A DNA stretch of 64,000 nt, from positions 11,505,506 to 11,569,505 of the forward strand of contig CM055095.1 in assembly GCA_029204225.1 (NCBI GenBank), read 5' to 3'. This DNA is from Diphasiastrum complanatum (Eukaryota > Streptophyta > Lycopodiopsida > Lycopodiales > Lycopodiaceae). A program made the translations under genes and the position numbers. Position 1 is the first letter of the stretch. Every line of letters starts with the position of its first letter. The notes beneath the pieces are model-generated. The model did not search any database. It had not been told where the DNA came from and worked only from the letters and a program-made list of their open reading frames with translations. Positions 32,336 through 44,418 of this stretch are shown one piece after another.

Positions 32336-35277
32336 CTTCAATCGCTGCCTTAAAAAGGGTAAGGGAAGTATTACCTTGGAGCATTAAAATCTATTCTAGG
32401 AAATGCCGATTTTAAGGCTCATACATGATCATGCAATCTAGTGCAAAACTAGGTCCTTATGTAGTTATGTTTAGTATTAGAGATTGATGAGATGATCCCA
32501 ACTGAGCAACTCCATGCTTTTATCTCATGCTTGCAACCTTCATTGACATTCTCAAATGCAACCAACCATTTGGGTCCAATCCTGATCAATCTATGCAAGG
32601 GTGTTGACTTTGGACAATCACCCAAGCTCGTTGTGTAGTATCCTAAGTAAATAACAACTACACCTCTCTACACTTTTCCGTAAAAGTGAAAATTTATGTT
32701 AACTTCAACAAGTCTTCTAAGGACTATTAAACTAATTATTAGACAAGGATTTGGTAAGTATGTTGTGGAAAGTGTGAGAAAGATGCACACTAAAATCTAT
32801 GACCTAGATGATTGTAATAATGGCCTTATCGTGAAGACACCTTTTGCCCTATATGCAATTGGGAGGAAAACAGTACCACACATTTTTTTCAAGTACAATT
32901 AGGCTATATAGATACAACTTTGTCATTCTCTCTAGGACAATTGTAAGCTTTCTACTGATTCCACTGATGTTCTACTTTAGGCGATTTAACTCCTAATTTG
33001 GAAAGCTCATCTACATCTTAGAAGCCTGTTCCAACCACGTTCCGTACAGTACATTCCGGAACGAACAGGGCCGGGAACGTTTTTTAAATCTAAGAAAAAC
33101 AGGTTTCTAACAGGTCTCTCGCAGCTCTTAGATATAAAACGATGCTTCAGACTCTTTAGTTTTTGGCATTAATTTGTTATCAACATCAGAGCGTATAGCA
33201 TGGAGGACGAAGGTAAATGCTTTAGAAATGTGAGGTCTGCTCCTGAAACGCAATACATTTTAACTTGTTGGGAATCGGGATTGACCCAATAACCAGTGAT
33301 TCAACACGATGATGGGCAAGAGCGACAGGAGAGGACAATGGACTTAAAAAGTGTACAAGGCGAGGTAGGAGAATAGGCAGTGGAGACAAATGCATTCAAG
33401 CTGACAAGATCTCGTATTGGAGGATCTCGTATTGGAGGAGAGACGAGATAAAGAAAAGAACCTGAAAATTTATCTCGAAAGAAAGAGGTTGAAAACGTAG
33501 AGAGATGTGAGAGTTGATGGTGTTGAAGCTGATCGAGAAAATACTGTGACGTTGCAGTCTGGTTGCCCGAGAAGATTATAGCTCTTATGTGATCCCGAAA
33601 CAAGCCAGCAAATAATTCTTAATATCTCGATTCCTTCATTAATAAAATACGTATTTACTGTGTTCCGGAACGGGCAACTAAGATCTACATTGTAGAACAT
33701 ATAGAAACATACAAAATTATGGCGAATCTGGCTAGTAAGAAATCAGCTGGTTTCTGGAGACCACAAATATTCCATCTTAGCTTCGAGTTGTCTCACTTGT
33801 GGCTCGCTTCTTAGAATACATATTTGAGGAGGATTTGCAATAAGTTTTTGATATGGCTGGTTTTTAAGGAGCACCTACAGATTTGGCTGCTAGAAAGCCC
33901 CCTTCTCTTTTTTAAGCAGTAGTAGTGGTTGGCATTGTTGTAGCTTTGTAGACTACATTTACTCAGCATTAACTGGGGTCTCTCTCCCAAGATCTTATCT
34001 TAAGTTAAACTTTAATGAATACTACTCTCAGCCTTGTGCGGTTTTGTATTATGTTTATAATCCATATACTATTCTAATGTGATTGCAAAATAAAAGTTCT
34101 TCTATTGACATCTTAATTCATAATTCTCTAATAGTCTATTCGCATTGAAGTAAGTTCTTTGACATGAAGTTGGGAGAGTTTTGATATATGAACTGGGTCT
34201 GCGTAGTATTTTTTCCTTAAGAGGGGAAAATTTGATGATAATTACTTGATTTACCCTTAAATTTTACAGCAAATTATATGGGGATAAATCATGTAGGTGA
34301 AAGAGTACCTACAAGACAGCCCGAGCACCTACCACTATCGAAGCAATGTGACGTCATGAGCGAATTGCACATGAATGTGCATTAAGGAATACGAATGGGT
34401 CTCACATAACACCTCATTTAGGGACTCAGATTATTTTTGAAATGATGGTAGCTTATTCCATATTGCCCAAGTTTAATAAACTTGGGAGGTCACTAAAACC
34501 ATTAAAAACTATGTTGTATTTGTGCTAAGAAAATCAGTACATAGTTTTTTTTTGTTTTAATTTTCAAAAGCTTAAGGCTCTGCTGAATAACCAAAGAGAG
34601 CAATATAGAAGATACAATATCTACTTATGAAACTATTAGGTGCTCACAACCTAAGACAGCTAGCTTTCAAACTTTTGCATTCCTATAAATTCAAGGCTCA
34701 GTTTCCACCATGCCTGGAGTAATTTTCTCTGGACTTTCCCTCCTCTAAAATGTTGTGCTATATCCTCGACCTTTTTTGTGGTCGTCTTCATTTGTAATAT
34801 GTGTATCCATTTCATCCAGTAATCCACAAGTTATACCTTGCATCTTTTTCCTAGTAAAATCAATGGAAAAAGCTACGCCTTATTGTATCTACAGATTTGA
34901 GGAAAAAGAAGTGTCATCATGAAAAGTTGAATAAGATTATTAACAATAAAGACATACACAATGTGTACACTGTTCAAGATCATGCTTTCGTATAAGGTGA
35001 CTTCTTATATCCAAATTTCCATATACACGTCTGGAACATTATTTCAGGGCATTCTAATAACTTTGGCCTTGTAAACTCTGCCATATCTACAGAAGGTTGG
35101 ACATTCAATGTAACTGTGTATGAGAAAAGGTACGAGGCAAATCGGGCACATGAAAGCCATCAACTGTAAATTAGCTAATCAACCGTATATATTATTATAT
35201 TCCAACGGTAATCCAACCGTTATCAATGTATCTAAAAAAGCTTAAATAACAATTGTAATCTAAGAATCTACCCTCAG
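32336..35277. other. No recognisable gene; two ttccggaacg motifs
   Basis: Mostly AT-rich. The phrase ttccggaacg occurs near 33053 and near 33664, and tatcaacatcagagc at about 33179 recalls a primer site, so a small decayed repeat of about 650 bp may lie at 33.03-33.69 kb. No protein motif was seen. Confidence 0.35.
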
Positions 35278-35676
35278 TTATTTTATACCTAGCCCTGTCA
35301 GAGGTATACCTGCACAAATTTTACAAAAGCTAATTCTCTTTTTTTGAGAACTCCAAGTGCTGATCACTTCAAGCTGAAGTAGATCAAACGGGAGCATTCT
35401 TTGAAATTTAGTCGTGGTTTGCAACCGCTTTAATTCTAGTAGCAATTTTAAAATGTAAAAAACGAAATCTGGCCTTTTTACAGAGCAAAACGGTGTCAAG
35501 CTTTCCTCGAAAGAAAATTCCAGGAGACTGAAAGAAGAGATCAACTTTGAGAAAAATAAACAGCATTGATCTCTCTCCCTAAAGTAGAAGTAGCTGCGGC
35601 AATAGCAGTCCTCATCACACAATTTGTCACATGCATCATTGAAATTGATATATGATTGCAAACAGACAAATGTGAT
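35278..35676 (-). other. Downstream region of the PB1 gene
   Basis: The region just past the stop of the PB1 gene. The 127-residue open frame here has no recognised domain and is probably 3' UTR, intron or chance. Confidence 0.4.
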
Positions 35677-38154
35677 TCAAGTTCTCATAACCTGATGAAT
35701 GGCATGCCGATGGGCTTCAGCTGATCCTGCCTGTGGCTGATCTTTCGCATGGTGAAGACTAGCACTTTGATATGAATGCGAGTCTTGCGGCTGATCAGTC
35801 GAATGCCCAACTCCATCCTGAAATGGACTGAATTGAGTTAGCTCTGAGGAATTGATCATGTGATCTGCATAGTGCAAGTGGGAAATAGATGGCTCATATA
35901 ACATATGTCCGCTGGGATCAACATAGTGATCATGTTGAATGGGCTGTAGCATGATCCCCCTTGAGGAATATTGCTGAGCGGGCCTCAGCAGTCTCTCGTC
36001 AGTATTATTCCAACACCCTTGGAATGGTTTTGATGGAGAACTGTCTCGAAATCTTGAAGGGGATTGAACTCTTGGAGCACGAGGGGCAATCTGTTCTCTT
36101 GCAGTGGACTGCCCAGCTATGATCCGCGGCAGAGGTAGTGGTTGCTGTTGCAATTCGGAGTATGGCATAACTGCGGGGAGCTGCCGGTGCAGGTTTGCTG
36201 GCTGAGGTGCTACTATGCATTGTCGAGGGGCTGATCGGGGTAGATCGTATGCTTTCAAGGAAATAGGAGCAGTAGCTACACGAGGACTGGGTGCAGTTGT
36301 CTGAGAAGGCACTGTTTGCTGCAATAGGAAAGCTGAAGTCCGCGGTAGCTCGACAGCACCTCGATCTATATGCTGCCTGATCTGATCCTCTCCTTGCGCC
36401 CATTGCATAGAATGGGTATTACAGGTGGGAACATCGTGAGACTGGAGATTCTGTTGCAGCTTACTGTATGCTACTGTTGGCTTTACTGGGATATCGTTGT
36501 CTTCAAATTTATACCCCTCCTGGAGATATTGATCTATGATCTCTTGTTGCCCTTCTGCTTTCAGGTATGGACCTTGCTTGGCTTTTTCGAGGAAACAAGG
36601 GGACTCGGTACGATCCTCTGACAGTTTCCCACCTTTTTTCTGGTTCGTCTGATCACTGTTTTCGACCTGCTTATTGCTAGACTGATGCTGTTTTCTTGCG
36701 AACTCCATGCTAGGGTCTTGTTTCTGCCCTGGAAGATTAGATGCATCTCGATTGACCTCACCAGATACAGACTTGTTATTTTCCTGTACGCTTGAATACA
36801 AATCTGTAGGAAAATGATAATGTTCATCCGATTGCAAAGACATAGCATCTAAGATCGGAGGAAGAAGCTGCTTCAAAGCCTTAGAATGACTCCCGTCTAC
36901 AAAATCATCTTCAACTGCGAATTCTACAGACTTGTACAAATTGGCTGTTACATGTGTAGGAGAGGAATTCTTCAGCTGTTTCTCTTCAATATGTAAGGAC
37001 AAGCTTCCCTTGGCAAGCTTATGAGGAGCATCAGAAGGAGACAAGAGATCTAGATTCAGATCTTGGGCCGATTCTAATTCAGGCTTTCTTGGCCAGGTCG
37101 TCTCTGCGTTGGAACAGCTCAGTGCTGTCACGAACGAGGCCTGCTTCTCGGCTGCCTGTACGTCTGCAGCAGCAGCAGCTGGGATAACTGAGGAAAGTTG
37201 CTCGATTGCTTCAAGGCCTTGGAGTGGATTATCAGCTACTGAAATGGTTCCTTTGTTGGATAAAGGGATCAAAGAATCGAGCGTGATAGATTGCTGATTT
37301 TGGGGAGGTGCTTCCTGCTGAGAAGTGACAGGAGGCTTTAGGATTGGAGGCGAGTTCAGATAAGATGGCTGATGGTCCTTTTCCAAAAGATCTTCGGCAA
37401 TGCATCTAGCACCAGGAAGAGGCTGCGAATTGGCCTTTGGAAGAGCACAGTGCACCCGGTCGTGCTTACCAAGCACATGATCCAACCCAAACAGATAGTC
37501 CGGAAGGCCTTGAGAGACGGACAGCGATTGTTGCCTTCTTGCAAAACCATTTACAGCATCTACAAATCGCTGCTCCGCATTTCTGGAATCATACTCATGA
37601 AATTCCACTGCGGCGCTGTGGGTTTTTGAAGGGAACAGGAACAACCTCAGCTTTGCTGATGCATCTCTGCTCTCAAGTCGATCATACTCCTCCATCATAT
37701 TCTCAAGATCTTCTTCACACAAAACTGAAACCAAAGAATCCATATCTTCATCTGGAAGCTGATACTTCAGCAGCACAGATTTTCCACACAGCCGCGTGAG
37801 CTTTGCCATAAGATCTGCAAGACTGATGTTACGATTGACTACGAGGATGCGGGTCTCACCGCCCACGTAGCGTAGCTGGCAGTCATGTGGGCGCGGCATG
37901 ATTCTGCCACCGTAGCTGCACATGAACTTGACTTTGCTGTCTTCGGATCTCAGAGAAAATTGATCCTCAGACATGGCTGCTCCCATGCGGGGAGAGAAGG
38001 AGCACTGTGAGAGATGGGAAAGCGATTCAATGCTACTTTGTGTCTTAGATTCCATCTTTAATATGGAGTTGCTGCTCTGTCTCTCTAGGTTTGTGCACTC
38101 TATAGTTATATCTTTCATCTCATCCTCGCTGCTGCTGCTGCTACTAATACTCAA
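35677..38154 (-). CDS. PB1-domain (octicosapeptide/Phox/Bem1p) protein
   Basis: An uninterrupted 825-codon frame. Residues 1-70 are Ser-rich. Residues about 73-176 form a PB1 domain of the plant type: KVKFMCSYGGRIMPRPHD, the turn YVGGETRILVV, LCGKSVLLKYQLPDED and LVSVLCEEDLENMMEEYD, whose acidic LPDEDMD...EEDL is the OPCA motif used to bind basic faces of partner PB1 domains. The remaining 650 residues are rich in Gln, Pro and Ser and look disordered. Plants have a family of such proteins, mostly of unknown role. The ATG used is the first in frame, and the 5' side carries a GA-rich leader. Near the 3' end, catcag|gttatg could be a splice donor, so a further exon is possible and the last residues (VMRT) are uncertain. 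It is the only convincing functional host gene here. Confidence 0.88.
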   Translation of the reverse strand: MSISSSSSSEDEMKDITIECTNLERQSSNSILKMESKTQSSIESLSHLSQCSFSPRMGAAMSEDQFSLRSEDSKVKFMCSYGGRIMPRPHDCQLRYVGGETRILVVNRNISLADLMAKLTRLCGKSVLLKYQLPDEDMDSLVSVLCEEDLENMMEEYDRLESRDASAKLRLFLFPSKTHSAAVEFHEYDSRNAEQRFVDAVNGFARRQQSLSVSQGLPDYLFGLDHVLGKHDRVHCALPKANSQPLPGARCIAEDLLEKDHQPSYLNSPPILKPPVTSQQEAPPQNQQSITLDSLIPLSNKGTISVADNPLQGLEAIEQLSSVIPAAAAADVQAAEKQASFVTALSCSNAETTWPRKPELESAQDLNLDLLSPSDAPHKLAKGSLSLHIEEKQLKNSSPTHVTANLYKSVEFAVEDDFVDGSHSKALKQLLPPILDAMSLQSDEHYHFPTDLYSSVQENNKSVSGEVNRDASNLPGQKQDPSMEFARKQHQSSNKQVENSDQTNQKKGGKLSEDRTESPCFLEKAKQGPYLKAEGQQEIIDQYLQEGYKFEDNDIPVKPTVAYSKLQQNLQSHDVPTCNTHSMQWAQGEDQIRQHIDRGAVELPRTSAFLLQQTVPSQTTAPSPRVATAPISLKAYDLPRSAPRQCIVAPQPANLHRQLPAVMPYSELQQQPLPLPRIIAGQSTAREQIAPRAPRVQSPSRFRDSSPSKPFQGCWNNTDERLLRPAQQYSSRGIMLQPIQHDHYVDPSGHMLYEPSISHLHYADHMINSSELTQFSPFQDGVGHSTDQPQDSHSYQSASLHHAKDQPQAGSAEAHRHAIHQVMRT

Positions 38155-38246
38155 TGCTCATTTGTACCTCACAGATCTCTTTAATCTTTCAGACAGATAG
38201 CACACACAGTAGCTTGTACCAACAGTAGCACTACCTTCAAAGTTCA

Positions 38247-38282
<36 letters not shown>

Positions 38283-38330
38283 TACTCTCTCTCCCTGGGG
38301 GAATTACACTTAGGCTAATCCTCCTTTCTC
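38155..38330 (-). promoter_or_regulatory. 5' leader of the PB1 gene with GA and GT microsatellites
   Basis: Upstream of the start, the coding strand carries (GA)n and (GT)n tracts (plus strand: CT 38246-38268, then AC 38268-38283) and more GA-rich sequence. Such tracts are common in plant 5' UTRs and core promoters. I did not find a confident TATA box. Confidence 0.5.
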
Positions 38331-39290
38331 GTGCTTCACAGTTGAAGTTTAAAGTTATTACTGTCTGAGCCGAGCCTCTGGAAGCCATGTTCTTCACTCT
38401 TATTTTTTTCCGTCCTGATACCGTTGTTCAGTTCATTCTAGAATCCACTCAAGCCCCACCCATATCTCTCTCCTTCTCTCTCGTTGGAACTTGGAAAGTT
38501 GGAGTGCGTGCTGAATGGGCAGCCAGTGACATGAGCGAACCCAGTGACATGAGCGTTCGCTCATGTCCGAACTGAATACAAAAAAGAGAGAATAAAGAGT
38601 GCTCTGTGATGGGGTCCATCGCTGGAGCCTGTGCTTGATGATGCGAGATGCTCCCTTCTACTGTCGATACTTCACTGGCTGCAGCTTGCAACTTGCCCCC
38701 ACGGGCCACTTCTACTACTACTACTAGTAGCCTGTAAGGATAGTTGCAGCTTTTAGTCCAGAGCTAATATAGCACGAATGCCATGCGTCGGGAGTTCCGA
38801 GCCCTGGCTACACGTGATAAGGCTTCTTGGTTTTTAAGGAAGGCTTTTACTTGGGACCAAGTACACAAAGATAATGCTTTTTGGACCTTGGTTTCTAAGG
38901 GCCTCTTTATATGTGGTCCTTCCACGCTCAACCTCATATTTTCACCTGGCTGATCAGTGAACTGATCACCTGTTTGACCTGATTTCTTTGAAATTTGCAA
39001 ACATGCTCACCCGTGTTGCTGGAAATCGTCGCGATGCCCAAGTGAACGGGTTGAATGGTAAGATGCCCTAAAAGGGCTTTGAACCTAGGACCAAAGAATC
39101 TTTGGATCAGTCTTAAACTTTGGATGTCAAGTTGACCAACTTAGCCAACCCCAGTTCAACTAAATGCATACCTAGGCTTACACACCCGAGACCCTCACAC
39201 CACCTTGATATGAAGTGTGAGAATGGTGTGGTTGGAAGGTGTTTGGATGTTTGGATGCAAGTTTGAGACTTGCAAGAGGCTTTGTCATTC
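38331..39290. other. No recognisable gene
   Basis: Likely promoter and intergenic sequence. A short perfect repeat, gtgacatgagcg with aacccagtgacatgagcg, occurs at 38526-38555. The open frames lack motifs. Confidence 0.4.
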
Positions 39291-39299
39291 AAAATGCAT

Positions 39300-40615
39300 T
39301 TAGCTCAAACTCTCCCATTGCCCATGCATGGCATTACACCCACAAGGGTCATGGCAGCTTGATCTTGCCATATGCATCACCCACTTGGTCAAGCAAGCTT
39401 CTCTTCACACATGGTAAAGTTATCATGTCGGGCTTTGTCACGTAGTGTCATGCATGTGAAGCCCTCACAATAGAACTTTATCTTATACGTAAACAGTTCT
39501 TCCTTTTTGCCCTTGCAAGGCATTACGCCCATACCGGCCTGGGCAACTCGAGCAAGCAATGCATTATGCATCGGATAGGGCAAGTTTGTATTTACTTGGT
39601 GAAGTTATGTTGTTGGACTTTGCCTCTTACATGTAAACCAGTGTTGGCCAGGTATTGAATTTTTTTGCGATTCTCAACCCGGTTCTAAAGACCCTAACCG
39701 GCGGGTACACTATTTCTCAAGAATCGGCTTCTATGTAGAAGCGGTGGGTATGCTCTTTTGTAGGAACCAGCCACGGTTGAGAACCATTGGGTCCCTTTGA
39801 GCCTTGGATTGAGGTTGAGAACCGGACCGTCATTTGGAGGGGGCTATAACCCGAGTATCAATTCACCCTACAGAATCTAACATTCATTAAGGGCTTTTAG
39901 CAAGTGAGGACATCATGATAGATAAGAATGTAGACCTCATTGAGGAGTATAAATTTTTTCATGAGTAGGATGAGTAAGAGAATGTTAAGATAGAAATTGT
40001 AACAAGACTTTTCTCAAGGCTATCATTCTTGTTGATGGATAATTAGTTGATAAGTGGAATGTCAAAAACTTCAGACATTGTGCAACAAGACTTTTTTTGA
40101 GCGGCTTTTATGTAAGTCATATTTTTAGAGTGTTTATTTATTTGAGTTGTTTAGTTGTAAAGTGTGATTATTTTTGCACGATTGAAATATCATAGGCATG
40201 AAAGAGTGTGAGATTTTTATGAGTGATTGATAAGTGGAGGAATGCTCAAATTTTGTGCACTTACACTTTTTTTCACGTGGCTTCCACATGTCTTTTAATA
40301 AATAATTTGAGGAAATTTTAACATAGTATGATTTTTTATTAATTTTCAAAAAAATTTATATATTGAGAACCTGATATAGGAACCGACGGATCTTAATAGA
40401 GTGAGAACCGCCAAGATTTATCTTAGAAGATATTATTGAGAACCGCCAGGTGTAAATATGTATAAATGTAATCCAATACCCTGAACCGGCAGTTCTTGGT
40501 TTCAAAAAAAAGGGCAATACCCTGAATCGGCAGGTATCATAAATATGTGAGAACCGCCCAACACTAGTGTAAACCCCTCACAACAAAACTCTATCATATA
40601 TGTAATACTAGGTGC
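39300..40615. repeat. Two-copy tandem repeat of about 200 bp, second copy split by a hAT-type element
   Basis: Copy 1 (about 39310-39485) has gcccatgcatggcattacac, then gtaaagttatcatgt, then gtgaagccctcacaatag. Copy 2 (about 39510-39638 plus 40567-40615) has gcccttgcaaggcattacgc, gtgaagttatgttgt, and after the insertion gtgtaaacccctcacaac. Copy 1 therefore shows what the site looked like before insertion. Confidence 0.75.
39639..40566. mobile_element. Non-autonomous hAT-type DNA transposon (928 bp)
   Basis: The ends are cagtgttgg and, inverted, tagtgttgg. They are flanked by 8-bp near-duplicates atgtaaac (39631-39638) and gtgtaaac (40567-40574). An 8-bp duplication with YAGTG-type ends is the hAT signature. 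The interior has repeated cggcaggt / gaaccgcc phrases and no transposase, so it would need an enzyme made elsewhere. The empty site is preserved in the neighbouring repeat copy. Confidence 0.75.
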
Positions 40616-40689
40616 TTTATTTATTCTTATTATTATTTTATTTTTTTTTAAATTTTGGAGTCATCTCTAAAACATAATGTTTGTGTCAC

Positions 40690-41155
40690 TTTGACAAATG
40701 ATGAGTTGCCATATAGCACATGCACATTTCACAAGAGAGGTTAACACATAGCAACTTCACATGTTAGTGGAATGTGCATGTGGACAACCCATGACGAACA
40801 CATGCACATTTTAGCAGAGTGTGTATGTGTTATGTGGCAATTTATTGATGGTTGTCCACACACACTTTATGCTCCAAAGATTGGCACATAACAAATGCAC
40901 ATGTCGACAAAATGTGTCTATGAACAACCAGTGACAACATACCACATAGCATGTGCACATTTAGGAGGATGTGTCTGCTATGTGGCAAATCATCATTGGC
41001 TACCCACACGCATATTCTAACACATAGCAATGCACATTCAAGCAAAAAAGTGTCTGTTTACAATCAATGACAAGTTGCCATATAGCAGATGTACATTCCA
41101 ATGTGCATATATGTGACAGCCACCATTGGTTGTCCACACACATAATCTATTGGTT
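40690..41155. repeat. Degenerate tandem array, unit about 80-110 bp
   Basis: Phrases such as gtgtatgtgttatgtggcaa, acacatagcaatgcacattc, ccacatagcatgtgcacatt and gttgtccacacaca recur about five times with changes. It resembles a small old satellite. No gene was seen. Confidence 0.65.
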
Positions 41156-43477
41156 TACAAAAAAACTGCAAAAAAAAAAAAAAAACGCTCACCTACCAAT
41201 AGGTTGTCAAAGGAATCATCTCCCTCGCGATTTATGTCGTAGTACGGCGACACTCTCAAGCAAATGCCTCCTAGGGCAAAGGCCCTAGAACCATGCCACC
41301 CACACTCCTTAAAACATTGGCAAAAGAAAAAAAATTGTTTTTTGTATTATATGGCATTATTGTCCTCACACCCAAAGCTCATGAGCTCTCAATCAAACAA
41401 GGCATTATACTTATGCAACTTCAACTTAAATAATCATATATGACAATTGTCCAAGAAAAAGTCAACCCCAAAGTCTTCCTCACATTTTTTAATGTCTAGT
41501 AAAAGCTTGAGTGTGAACAGTTACACTCTTAAGGCCTCTACCCAAGGGTGATGAGAAGGGCTTTACACATTTTAAAGCCCATACCCTTCAACTACCAGTC
41601 TCAAGCATGGGCCGTTAAAAGTCCACAACCCTTTACCCCTTATGTATAGCCCTAGGGAGCTTGCTCAAAAAGGGCATTATACTCCTAAAAGCTTGAACAA
41701 TATCCTTGGGCAAGGCATTAGAACCCAAGAAATGAGAAACAAAGTTTGCACTAGCTAAAATCTCAAGGCTGGCCTCTGATAAGCGTTGGCTTGTGAACAC
41801 CATGCATGTGAGAGTGAATTGCACTTAAAGTTTATTGTTGGAAGCCAAGAATACCCATCGCCTTGAGCAAAGGCTCGGCGAGGTTCATCCATTCAGCCAC
41901 CTTGCTTGTGCTAGGAAGCGCCATGATGTCCGTTGAGATTGGAACATTACAGATAACAACAGAGCAAGGTGAAACATAAGTATCAAATCAGTGGAAAACA
42001 TGATGACAAGTAGAAACGGGTAGAAATTGGAAGTAGCTGTAGGCTGGAAAGTATAACAGAGAGCTGTGTGAAGGCATAGGAAAAGTTCGGTCGCGAGAAA
42101 AGTTTGCAAGAGCTTCGCTAGCACAAGTGAGAAATGAATTTGAAATCAACCCTTTTATAAGAGGGTCTATTAGACAAAGCACTAGTTTGGTTTATCAATT
42201 CCGAACAAAAATTTGCAAGCATGCTCAGTACTGTGAAAATAGCTTCCAGAATTCTAAATGAAGATTCTTGACCAATAGGATAGCCCTACGAAGGTTCCGA
42301 CGAAGGTTCATCAACCCTCGCCTAGGTGCATCATTTGCCTAGGTACTGCATTTAATGGCTTTTTCCAGTGTTTCAACCTTTGCCCAACCTAATTTTGATA
42401 TTCTGAATCCATCTATCAGGTCGGCGAAGGTCAATACTGAGTGCAACATGCTTGAAGTGGCATATCTTTGAACTCTCGCCTAACTGCAAAATAGGTACTA
42501 TCTCTACAAACCAACCTTCGCCCAGTAATTGATTTTGAGATCATGATCAAAGATGGCAATTGTGCTTCTTGTAAATACTTCTATTACATCTCCTGAAGTT
42601 GACGGGACTAGGCATAAATCTGGACATGTTCATTCACTACCCAATATTGACTTGTTGTGAGCTATCTAAATTTTTGCTACAAGATTAATATCAATAGATA
42701 AAAAAGTATGTGTTTTGAATATTTGATGGCTTATATCAATGTGTTGTAGCAACTTATTTATCATGTATATATATTTTTTTCCAATTTTGATTGTTGTAAC
42801 GGTATGACATTAAGGAAATTTGGGTTCCAAAAGGGCCTTCCAAGAAAGATTCTGCTTGCTAGAGGGCATAAATACCACCATTGACATTGATGGGGTGGCT
42901 AAGCTCCAAAATAAGCAAAACAAATTTGCTTGTTGGGGGGAATGGCCACCCCATATGCATCAATGGGAGTGTCAACTCCTCCCCTATCAAAAGAACATTT
43001 TTGTTTATAGGAATGTGAATACTCCTTGATGTTGGTGGAGGTGCAAATATTCCTTGCATCTATGAGCTTTGTTGTAGCCCAAATACGCACAAAAAGTTTG
43101 TATTTGTAGGTTATTGCCAAAAAAAGTGCATCGGTGTTTGCTTATGGGGATGTGTGCACTCCTAACAACACCAATGGGGAAGCATAAGTTGTTAGGACCT
43201 TAGGGAATTTCAATTGAGTTCATGATCCATTCCTAATGGTAACCACCTCTTTTTTGTATATTTCTATGTGGGTTGTGAAGCCAATATATGAAGATTTGAT
43301 TTGTTAGCTTCAACATATTAGCTTTTTTGAAGCCAAGCAGCCTCTTACTTAATAGAACGATGAAGAAATCCTTCTAAATCCCACATTTAGACAAGACTAC
43401 TCACCTTTTTTTCTTCTTCTTTAACTTCTACATGCACATACAAAATAGTCAACAAAGTAAACAAGTCATCATGTGTA
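41156..43477. other. No confident gene; one small minus-strand frame
   Basis: A poly(A) run lies at 41169-41184. On the minus strand, 41924-41832 encodes a 30-residue frame (MALPSTSKVAEWMNLAEP...), followed by RLSEASLEILASANFVSHFL in another frame. It reads like a gene fragment, but I do not recognise it. Near 42840-43190 several imperfect inverted phrases around ccaccattgacattgatggg occur. The rest is featureless. Confidence 0.35.
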
Positions 43478-43482
43478 AAGAT

Positions 43483-43747
43483 ACTTAGAATTTGCTTCGA
43501 ACAGGAACACAGATCATGCTACACAGTAACACAGACAGAAAACACTCTCCACAGCAAGCTCACATAGCAACTGTATTTCAATTACACTGTACATATAGTT
43601 GTTCACTCAGGCAACTCACGCATGACCCAGGTTGTCGTTGGCGAGACGCGTATCCCGTCGACTTGCCTCGTGGCAAGGCCACCTAATCCTTATCGACTGG
43701 TAGGACCCACAATATAGTAGCATAGTGATTCTACTTTAATTCTAGCT
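43483..43747 (-). repeat. 3' LTR of the host copia element
   Basis: 265 bp, matching the right LTR over its length (tcgaacaggaa, cagacagaaaacactctcca, cgtcgacttgcctcgtggc-type phrases). On the minus strand it starts agctagaatta and ends attctaagt, and a purine-rich tract (plus 43748-43760) lies just before it. Its ends are not the usual TG...CA. Confidence 0.9.
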
Positions 43748-43801
43748 CTCTCTCTTAAAGTAGAGTCTACTTTTTATACAGTCATATACATAGCTTTAAA
43801 G

Positions 43802-44300
43802 TCAACAAACTTTAAGTACAAAAAGCTTTGATCTAAACTTATCAAACTTTTCTCCAACAAGTGGCTTAGTGAATATATCAGCTAGTTGTTCTTCCGTACT
43901 ACAATGAACAACATGAATTTCACGACTCAGCAGCCTCTCACGTATAAAGTGATACCGAATCTCAATATCTTTGGTTCTCGCATGGAACACTGGATTCTTT
44001 GCTAGCTGAATGCCACTCTGACTGTCGCTATGTATAGTTGTGGGATTCTCCTGTTTCATGCCAACTTCTTCCAAGATTTTCCTCAACCATATAGCTTCAT
44101 GTGCTGCACTACACATTGCCTTATACTCTGCTTCTGTGGTGGATAAAACAATTGTACTTTGCTTTTTACTAGACCAGGAAAAGCAACTGTCACAAAGCTG
44201 GAATACATACCCTGTGGTGGATCTACGATCATCATAGTCACCTCACCAATCCGCATCCACATAGCCACATAACTCAGGTACACCCTCATGCTTCCTATAA
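43802..44300 (-). pseudogene. Host copia RNase H
   Basis: The frame at 44116-43802 reads [39 protein letters not shown] and [17 protein letters not shown], the end of copia RNase H. Just upstream in other frames are YVDADWGGD-like and STTGYVFQL-like texts. At least one frame change separates it from the reverse transcriptase. Confidence 0.9.
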
Positions 44301-44418
44301 ATCAAGCCATAATCTGAAGTGCCTTTTACATAATGCAAAATGCGCTTAGCTGCCTTCCAATGCGTTTCCGTAGGTGCTGCCATAAACTGACTTACAATAC
44401 CAACAACATAGCATATAT

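Noticed and set aside
36005-36848. Extra frames of 95-132 residues overlapping the PB1 gene
   Set aside because: Out-of-frame shadows of the 825-codon PB1 frame, with no motifs of their own.
38387-38709. Short frames on both strands upstream of the PB1 gene
   Set aside because: They overlap each other, lack domains, and lie where promoter sequence is expected.
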